From NCBI GenBank assembly GCA_016110215.1, contig JADWQD010000033.1, positions 1 to 30,819 of the forward strand: a stretch of 30,819 bases of DNA, given 5' to 3'. Made by a program: the position numbers and the translations under genes. The first letter of the stretch is position 1, and each line of letters opens with the position of its first letter. This document shows, piece by piece, positions 23,801-30,819 of the stretch. The DNA comes from Capronia americana. Taxonomy: Eukaryota; Ascomycota; Eurotiomycetes; Chaetothyriales; Herpotrichiellaceae. The notes under the pieces are model-generated. The model did no database searches. It saw only the letters and a list, made by a program, of their open reading frames with translations, and was not told the origin of the DNA.

Positions 23801-26480
23801 TATAGATTAATAGTCCGGAAGAGTAGCGGCCCCTTATCTCTTCCTATATCCAGAAACTTAAGAGATCTATAAAGAAGTAGGTCTTCCGTCTTAATAGCGC
23901 GCATTATATAACGGCGTCCGTATACTAGTCTAACCTTTAGGCTAGCGTTAAATACACCGCTAAAGTAATAAGTGAATAGGCTAGCGCTAAAATAATCCTA
24001 TAAGCCCCTACTATCAACTAACTATAGGCTTTATATTAAAAGTATAAGTCCACCCTAGCCGATACACTAGAAGAAGTCCCTATTCTACTATAGGACCCCA
24101 CCCTAAAATATAGACCGTAGCTTAACTATAGTTCCTATCGCCGATAGGTGTATATAGAAATATATACCTTAAGTAATATATTAAGTCTAACCCTAAAGAC
24201 TATTAAGGTAAGTAGCGCGCCGCACCTAGATAATAAATAATTATTTATACTAACTTTTAATAAATAGCGATATAGGTCGTTAACTTAGTCAACTATAAAA
24301 AGGTCCCCCTAGAGTTCTATATTATAGTGCGCGTAAATAAGCGCGATATTACCCGGGTAGACTCTAAAGGTAACTACTATTTACGCCTCTATAATCTCCG
24401 CCTATAATAGGAGCGGGAAGAGAAAGAGAATATAAATAAAGATAATATCCCTAATATTAATAAGCGATTCTAATCCTTCTATACTAAGCACCTCGCCTAA
24501 GCACTTATAAACTCTAAGCGATACTATATACTTCTTACTAATTCCGCCTAGCGAGAACTAGTAAACCGCTAATATAAGTTTAATTTTAGGCGCGCGATAT
24601 TTTATATATACTAGTTTATATAGGCGGCTAGTTTCCGTATAAATAAGGTAGGGCTATTCTCCTTTAATAAATAATTATTTAACTCTATAGTAGTATATAG
24701 ATTAAGTACTAACTATATCTATATTAGTTTTAGTTAGCCGTTATTAAGTCGATATTAAAAACTATTATAAGAGCCCTCGGCCTATACACTAGCGTCGTGC
24801 TCACCGAAGATCTAGACCTATTAGCCTAAGTTAAAGTTCCTAAAGATAACGTCAATTCCCTATATATTCTCTTCTTCCCTTACCCTACTAATAACCGCGA
24901 TAAGTAATTTCCTATAAAGTCCGACTAGTTTATTAATAAAGCGGAAAACTTATAGTACTAAGGAGTATTTCGGCCGGCTAATACTCCTAATAACGGGACT
25001 ATATCCTTTAAATACCGGCGACCGGAATTTTATCGTAATTTAAACTATAAGAAACTTATAGAATTATATACTATTTTATATAAGTCGCGCTACTAAATCC
25101 CCCGATACCGCGATATACTTATATACTATAGTAAGAATAGAAAGATCCTTTATTAACTAGTATATTATATCCTCTACTTTATAAATCCTATCTAGACCGA
25201 GCTAGTTAACGCCGATAAATTATAGAGAAATAAAGACCTTATCGTCTTAATTTAATAGGGGTATTTTCCGTCTCTAGCTATAGTTAATAATAATAGACTC
25301 CCCGACCTTACAGCTAACTAATCCGATAATAATAAGATCGGCGATAAGGAAGACGCTAAGGAAAAGAAAGATAAATATACTATTATCCGATTCTTTTAGA
25401 GCCTATATTACTTATTAAAGGATAATATATAGGACTTTAAAGAGGCTAAGGTATAAATATTTATTTATATTATACTTTTCGCTTTAATAATTATTATCTA
25501 AGCGAAAGTTAACTTTAATAAAAAGCGCTTCTATTAGGCTCTTACATAACCCGATTAATAGGTATACCGCGACTACTTTTTCTACGCGCCGCTTAAGTAA
25601 TTATTATAGTTAATAATAAGTATCCTTAGCTATAAGCACTTTACGGGCGTTATAGTACTATTTAAGAATAAGTTAGAAGTATTTATATATTATCATTAAG
25701 TCCCTTTCGCCCTACTTATATATTACCGCTAACTAGTATACTATAGAAGCGCGCGTTAAAGCTTATAGACCTAAATTTAGCTATAAGCCGCTTTACGTTA
25801 AAGCTTAGTCTTACGCGGATATATAATATCTATATTAACCGAGCCCCCTATTATTATAGGGAGAGAATAGTAAATATAATTAGATAAGCTATCTATACTA
25901 AAGAAGTATATATAAGCCTATATATCCTTTAAGACTATTAAATTATCTTAAACCGCTTAAGAGAGAAGATAAAGAAAGACGACTAACCCTAAAAACTTAA
26001 TAACTTAGATGATAATAACGCCCTTTTAAAAGGCACCGGCCTTAAAACCGTAACCTTAGTAAGTACCCCTATTAAGTATAAATATTTATTTATTATTAAA
26101 TCTAACTATCGCGACCCGGTATAGGATATAAATACTACTAAGGATAAGGCGCGGACTATTATTAACTATAGTATTACGAGACTATAAGAATTAAATATTA
26201 ATCTTTCCCCTAACGCGGCCCCTAAATAACTCCTCGCTTAACTCCCCCCTCCCCCTATACTAAATTATCTACCGATATTTTTCTTTAAGGGCGACTCCGA
26301 CTATAAGGCCCCTAAGGCCGCCTCGCAGTCAACACTAAAGGGTAAAAAGAAATAAAAGGCTATAGGCAGTGTATTAAAGGGGAATAAGCGCGCTAAGAAG
26401 TAGAGATAATATAAGAAGAAGGTTAGTAGTAGTTTATTAAATATATATAGGCGTTATAATATAGTAAGTATTATTATTAT
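20900..26480 (+). pseudogene. Large unrecognised plus-strand gene remnant (copy 2)
   Basis: Successive plus-strand frames with few stops cover most of this interval. Readable blocks: 21400-21635 (Ser/Asn-rich, then ELKKVVKALKINIDLLFN); 21790-22380 (Lys/Leu-rich, with PPLPVIKLRSPNP); 22621-23360 (KDLKVLRAVYIALDDNTP, LEKDADI, YKEYLELVLKGKE); 23403-23930 (NPEP, VAAPYLFLYPET); 23941-24232 (LEEVPILL, then LKYRP); 24252-24665 (VNKRDITRVDSKGNYYLRLY); 24683-25452 (RPANTPNNGTISFKYRRPEF, DKEDAKEKKDKYTIIRFF); 26000-26480 (NALLKGTGLKTVTLVSTP, FFFKGDSDYKAP). Stops are 5-9% of codons, all TAA/TAG. The frame changes at several AT palindromes. Total coding is perhaps 1,700-1,850 codons, in one gene or more. 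Family not recognised. RecQ helicase motifs were looked for and not found. Confidence 0.72.
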
Positions 26481-26484
26481 ATTT

Positions 26485-26688
26485 AGCTATAACCCTACTA
26501 AGGTAAGTAAGCGAGTTATTTTCTCTTTTATTAAGCCTCTTAATATATATTAAGCTATAACCCTACTAAGTATAGTAGGCGAGTTATTTTCTCTTTAGTT
26601 AAGTCTCTTAATATATATTAAGCCACGACCCTACTAAGCGAAGTAGATAAGTTATTTTCTCTTTTATTAAGCCTCTTAATATATATAT
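26485..26688 (+). repeat. 68-bp tandem repeat, 3 units (copy 2)
   Basis: Units start at 26485, 26553 and 26621 (AGCYAYRACCCTACTAAG...TAATATATATTA). Each has 68 bases. One unit more than copy 1. It lies between the end of the plus-strand remnant and the convergent minus-strand remnant. Confidence 0.92.
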
Positions 26689-26985
26689 AAGCGTTATAAA
26701 GTAGTAAGCTTTCACTATTATATTAAGTAACGGGTAATATAGGTAAAGGTATACCGGCTATTACTTCTTATATTAAGCTAATAGTAATCTAAGTAAATAG
26801 ATTTTATTTCTTTAGGAAAAATTATATTATTCTATAGCTTTAACTCTATAAATAATTATTTATTAACCCCTAAAACCCCTATATACTACTTACCTTCTTT
26901 CTACTAATTACTTATTAGGTTAGTTCTCGATAAGGTTAATTTTACATTAGGTATAATCTTATATATACCTTTTATTTAGTTATAT
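26689..26985. other. Gap between convergent gene remnants (copy 2)
   Basis: No convincing frame on either strand. Contains the last AT palindrome of the copy (26848). No terminator hairpin or RNA gene seen. Confidence 0.4.
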
Positions 26986-26989
26986 ATAA

Positions 26990-29900
26990 CTAGTAACTAG
27001 AAACACCGCACTACTATATAACTAACTACGCGTCTTAGGACCGCCCGGTCTCTAGACTACCTCCTTAATAGTATCTAATAAGTATAGTCGTTCTTAGCTT
27101 ATAAGTTAAGATAATACCACTAATTATCGCCGAGAGTAGGCCCGTCTCTATTAGAGGGCCTTTAATAAGCGGCGATATAACTAGTAGTTAAGTACTATAT
27201 TATTTACCTATATATAATTATAGTAAGGCGAGGCGATTATTAAGTTTAGTCTTAAGATTAAGTAGCCTCCGCCTATACGACCCGCCGTTAGACTATATAT
27301 CTAAGGTATAACTCTCCCTATTAATATACTTAATATATAAGAATAGTAATAATCTATTAAAGTTAATAAGCACTATACTTTATATAATAATAATCTAGCC
27401 GATAATAATCCTATCCTTATACCCTTACTCACTATTAGGCAGCCGATTAATAATCCCGCGCCGTCCCCTTAGCTATTACCCGCGCCTTTAGTCTTAGGGG
27501 CTACTTTATTATCTATCCTCCCCCCTACTCCTTAACCTCCTCCCGTACCCTCCCGCTATAGTAATATTTATAGTTAGGTTTACGCTCGCCCGGGGCCTAG
27601 TTACTTTTAATTAGGCCCTTTATATTCACCTTTATATACCGCCCCCGCCGCTAGTCGCTTAAGCCGTCCAGCCAATACACCACCGTCTCACGACAGTTAA
27701 AGTCTATCCGTCCCCCCTTATCAACCGTCCCCTCCACCTAAATATACAGCTACACTTAATCCTCCCACCCCGGCTCCACTCCTAGAGACACCTCCTTTAG
27801 ACGGTACCCCCCTCCCCGGGTCTCCTCACCCCAGCGACGGAGTAGAAATATCCGGGGGGGAATTTAAGTCGGAATAATTACACTAGTCTCCTACACCTAA
27901 TAACCCCGAGGCGTAAGCCGCCCGTAATCTTAACTATACTATAACCCGGCTATACTAGTAGCTCTAGGGCGGTTTTAACGGCTGCTTAGTTACTACCTAC
28001 ACCGAGTAATATAGCTATTATATAAATAACCCTAGTATTAACTATATACCCTTAGCCGACCTCTTTATAAATAATAACTTCCCGTCGGTCCTTAGGTTAA
28101 AGAAGATTCTAAAACCTAAGTAACTATATTATTAGGAGATACCTTAACCTAACTAGTAGCGAGCGAAATTCTATAGCACCCGGCGCGGCTAGCGTCGTTA
28201 ATATTATCCCCTATATATATACCTCTATACTAAGGAGATATAAGAGGCTATCCCTAATATCGCCTTTAATATCAATAATTTCCTCGGATTTACTAGTTTA
28301 CTATATATCGCCCGGTAAGGTATCTAATACTAACCGGCCGCGTAGATTAAGTAGAATATTACCACTAATATATATATTAAATCTAACGTCTTTCACGACG
28401 ATAAGGATCCTAATAATACTCCCCGCCGTATAGCAGCTCTTCTCCGCGATATCCCCTATTTCCTCCTTAGCCGGCTAGTAGGTACCTCTAAAGTAACTAT
28501 ATATATCCTCTTTCCCTATCTCCCTACTCCGCGAGATAACAGTAAGTTTAACGCGCTTACCCGAGAGTAACTTACCCGGTAACTTAACTAGATATTTTAT
28601 CCCGCCGTCTATTAGAATATACCGGTATATATATCCTAGCACCTAACGGCGAGCTACTATTAGGCCCTCGCTATTTTATAGGTATATTAAGTAGAGGGTT
28701 AAAAGGTCAAGACTAATAGTTATATAAGTTAATAAAGTATTAGCTACTATCTTTAGCTTAAGTATCTAGCTAATATCTAGGCCGCTATTCTTAACTATAT
28801 TAATACGCCCGGTCTTTAGGACTTTTAAGAACCTTAACTCTTCTTCTTAGCTAAAGGCACTAAGCTTTAATTTAAGACTTCTCTAACCCGCCCGACCCTC
28901 CGCTATACTATAAAGGACTTTTAGCTATATCTCGACCGGATATTTAATTAAGATTTTATCTACTATAAGCGCCTCTATATTAATATTAATAAAGAGATCT
29001 ATTCTCTAGCGGCCCTCCTTTACTATTAAGCGGTTAGGCTTAACTAAAAGCCTTAGGTCTACCTCTAGCGCCGGTATTACCTTAAATACTATATCCGCGA
29101 GATATATAATTAGCGACCTCCGCCCGTTAACGGACCTAGCTAGCGATACTACACCTAAAATATACTATATAATATATATACCTTAACTAGTATTACTCCT
29201 TAATAGTCTCGCCTCCGCGCTAAGGGACTAATTTACTTATAATTCTATAGCTTAATGAAAGAGGTCTAGAACACTATAAAACTAATACCTTTTAAGAATA
29301 ATACCCTAGAAGAATTAGCCCTTAATCTACTTATCCTTTATAGTATTTAGAACTCTCTTAATAGCCGTTATTATTTACTTAATATAGTATATAATACTTA
29401 CTATATAAGTAAGCGGTAAGTATACTATTCCCTCCGCGACTTATAATAAAAGTTATTCGGGATCCGTAAAGAATATTAGATTATATAGCCCCTCTTTCTC
29501 GCCCTCCTTAACTAACTCTCCCTAGAGCTATATAATTATCTCGAGATTATTCTCGCTAATAGTCCGTTATATATATAGCCCGTCTAGACCTATATCTACC
29601 TTAACTTCCTTTAGTATAGTGCCGATAAATTTATAATCGGGTTTAAGTATCTCTATATATAGTCTAATTAAGAGCTTATAATATAGAAGTAAATAAAGAT
29701 AATAGCTATATTCTTATAATATCTCCGCTATATTCTTAGCGGCTATTAGCTCTTATAAAAGTCCGCCCTCTAGTAGAGTCGGCGGAAGGCTTATTATAAT
29801 TATAATATTAGTACCGGACGCCGTTACTAGTTTAGACTAGGGTTCTATAATATATTACCCCGATATAAGTACACCTAGTTTAAACTATATATCAACTAGG

Positions 29901-30645
29901 CTAAGCTTATCTTTCATCCTATAGTCACCGACTATATACTTTTCAGTAACTTAATTCTCCGGGGACGGTATCTATACTATAGCGGGCTTACTTAAAACTT
30001 TATCACCTATATCTAGCTTATTAACTACACCCTTAGTTAGGTCTATAATTTTAGCTAAATTAATAATATTATTATCTATAATCAGCTTCTTAAATAAATA
30101 GTATATATTATTCTTCACTAATTTTAAATTAATATATTATCCTCGCTAGATAAGGGCGAGATCTACCCTAACTATTATAAGGAAGTAATAAAAGGGCTTA
30201 AACTATTCTCTATTTAGTACTTTAGTATAATTATAGTAGAGCCGGTATATACTATCTCTAGTAACCGCTCCTTATATAACCCGCCCGTTAAGCTATAGCG
30301 ACGCCTCTTTAATTAAGGCGACGGGTAGAAATAAAAGTACTAGGACGCTAAGGACTTTTATATTCTATACTAGCGTATCGTTAATAGCCTTTACGCCCAC
30401 CTTAGTGCCGACTACACTATTATCCGGTATTTTTAGTAGCTCTTCTAGCGTGTATTATTCACCTATTACTAGCTACTTCCTATCCTCTATCCCGCCGGTC
30501 TTCTCTAGTATAGTAAAGATAGTTACGAATAGATATAGTACGCGATCCGACCTACTTATTATAACACCGTTATTAAACCTCACCTCTTATAGGAGGAATA
30601 GGTCTAGGCTAAGAAAAATATATTAGAAGGCTAGCCGCCTATACT
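26990..30645 (-). pseudogene. Large unrecognised minus-strand gene remnant (copy 2)
   Basis: One minus-strand frame can be followed from about 30640 leftward to about 28215 (about 800 codons), then with frame breaks to about 26990. In 28215-29150 it has 11 stops in about 311 codons, all TAA/TAG. The plus-strand frame over the same DNA has about 12% stops, so the minus strand is the coding one. Readable landmarks are YTLEELLKIPDNSVVGTKVG near the N-terminus, then KLLSGKRVKLTVISRSREIG and AKEEIGDIAEKSCYTAGSII. Composition is Lys/Leu/Ile/Glu-rich with no clear membrane segment or signal peptide. A start Met cannot be fixed, since ATG becomes ATA. I do not recognise the family. It converges on the plus-strand remnant and begins about 100 bases from the telomere repeats, so it would have been transcribed away from the chromosome end. 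Confidence 0.72.
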
Positions 30646-30738
30646 CCCCTATAAGATTAATTAGGACGTTAGGTAATAGTATAACTAGCTTATAAGGTAA
30701 AGTTAAGCCGTTATATAATCCTTATTATAGTCCTATTC
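30646..30738. other. Telomere-adjacent unique sequence
   Basis: About 93 bases between the end of copy 2 homology and the telomere, with no recognised feature. It does not clearly match the 17706-17783 junction. Confidence 0.6.
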
Positions 30739-30819
30739 TAGGGTAGGGTTAGGGTTAGGGTTAGGGTTAGGGTTAGGGTTAGGGTTAGGGTTAGGGTTAG
30801 GGTTAGGGTTAGGGTTAGG
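30739..30819 (+). repeat. Telomere repeat array (TTAGGG)n
   Basis: After TAGGGTAGGG the array runs as eleven perfect TTAGGG units plus a partial one to the last base. The G-rich strand reads 5' to 3' toward the right edge, so this is a true right-hand chromosome end and not an interstitial block. The two leading TAGGG units are the only irregular ones. The array shows no RIP changes, as expected for sequence kept up by telomerase. Confidence 0.98.

Larger units (their letters stand above)
18600..26863. repeat. Dispersed AT-palindrome family in copy 2 (17 sites)
   Basis: Sites begin near 18600, 19247, 19649, 20282, 20704, 20776, 21002, 21637, 22418, 23089, 23364, 23773, 24233, 24667, 25453, 26078 and 26848. 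The site at 23364 reads ACGAATAATTATTTAT, one half keeping CG where all others have TA. This suggests the ancestral palindrome carried RIP-sensitive dinucleotides at both ends. None occurs right of 26863. Confidence 0.87.
17784..30640 (+). repeat. Subtelomeric element, copy 2 (telomere-proximal, less mutated)
   Basis: Second direct copy of the element, ending about 100 bases before the telomere. It keeps many more CG, CC and CAC sequences than copy 1, so it is the better template for reading the ancestral genes. It includes the extra block 19247-20281 and an extra unit in two internal tandem repeats. Homology with copy 1 stops near GGCTAGCC at about 30630-30640. Confidence 0.95.

Noticed and set aside
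18600..26863. AT palindromes as proven spliceosomal introns
   Set aside because: CTAAY and AG follow many of them, but the implied lengths (about 24-35 nt) are too short for ordinary fungal introns. The lengths also do not restore the frame consistently at 23089, 23364 and 24667, and no GT donor is visible.
30405..30626. 73-codon plus-strand ORF beginning MPTTLLSG, the only long open frame
   Set aside because: It is Ser/Leu/Tyr-rich and lies antisense to the minus-strand frame, which continues for hundreds of codons on either side with low stop density. It is best read as a chance open frame opposite the true coding strand.
6062..30640. Telomere-linked RecQ helicase gene
   Set aside because: Expected from position, but no GxGKS/T, DExH or SAT-type motif was seen in the frames followed. 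The nearest Walker-like string (KGTGLKT at about 26020-26050) lacks the GK[S/T] spacing.
1..30819. tRNA, rRNA or CRISPR features
   Set aside because: No cloverleaf, rRNA core motif or regularly spaced repeat-spacer array was seen. The tandem arrays have no variable spacers.

Overview
This window is the end of a chromosome from a filamentous ascomycete fungus. It finishes at 30739-30819 in an uninterrupted TTAGGG array with the G-rich strand running outward, so the right edge is the chromosome tip. Almost everything upstream carries the signature of repeat-induced point mutation (RIP). CpA and TpG are nearly absent (none in the 600 bases 8101-8700), TpA is in great excess, and reading frames are closed by TAA/TAG where Gln or Trp codons are expected. 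No intact gene was found. Host genus cannot be told from the sequence; RIP plus TTAGGG telomeres fits Pezizomycotina.

Region 1 (1-6061) is a Ty3/gypsy LTR retrotransposon of the chromodomain-containing type, inserted on the minus strand. Its 5' LTR is 5652-6061, its 3' LTR is 1-292 (cut by the window edge), and gag and pol lie between, both riddled with stops. Protease, reverse transcriptase, RNase H, integrase and C-terminal chromodomain are recognisable in that order.

Region 2 (6062-17783) and region 3 (17784-30640) are two tandem, same-orientation copies of one large subtelomeric element with an offset of 11.7 kb at their left ends. Each copy holds: (i) a left non-coding end with 40-41-bp and 24-bp tandem repeats; (ii) a plus-strand ORF remnant (paralog A, with a diverged second paralog B only in the right copy); (iii) a 51-bp tandem repeat; (iv) a plus-strand coding remnant of about 5.6 kb; (v) a 68-bp tandem repeat; (vi) a convergent minus-strand coding remnant of about 3.6 kb. 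I recognise no known family in the plus-strand or minus-strand proteins. The RecQ motifs expected of a telomere-linked helicase were not found.

The copies differ in instructive ways. The left copy is far more heavily mutated than the telomere-proximal one. The tandem repeats differ by one unit (2 versus 3). The left copy also lacks a 1,035-bp block that in the right copy is bounded by two direct copies of a short AT palindrome. That palindrome (consensus ATAAATAATTATTTAT and a close variant) recurs 15-17 times per copy, only in the plus-strand-gene half. It is the most unusual structure in the window. Boundaries of broken genes are approximate because RIP has destroyed starts, stops and splice sites.
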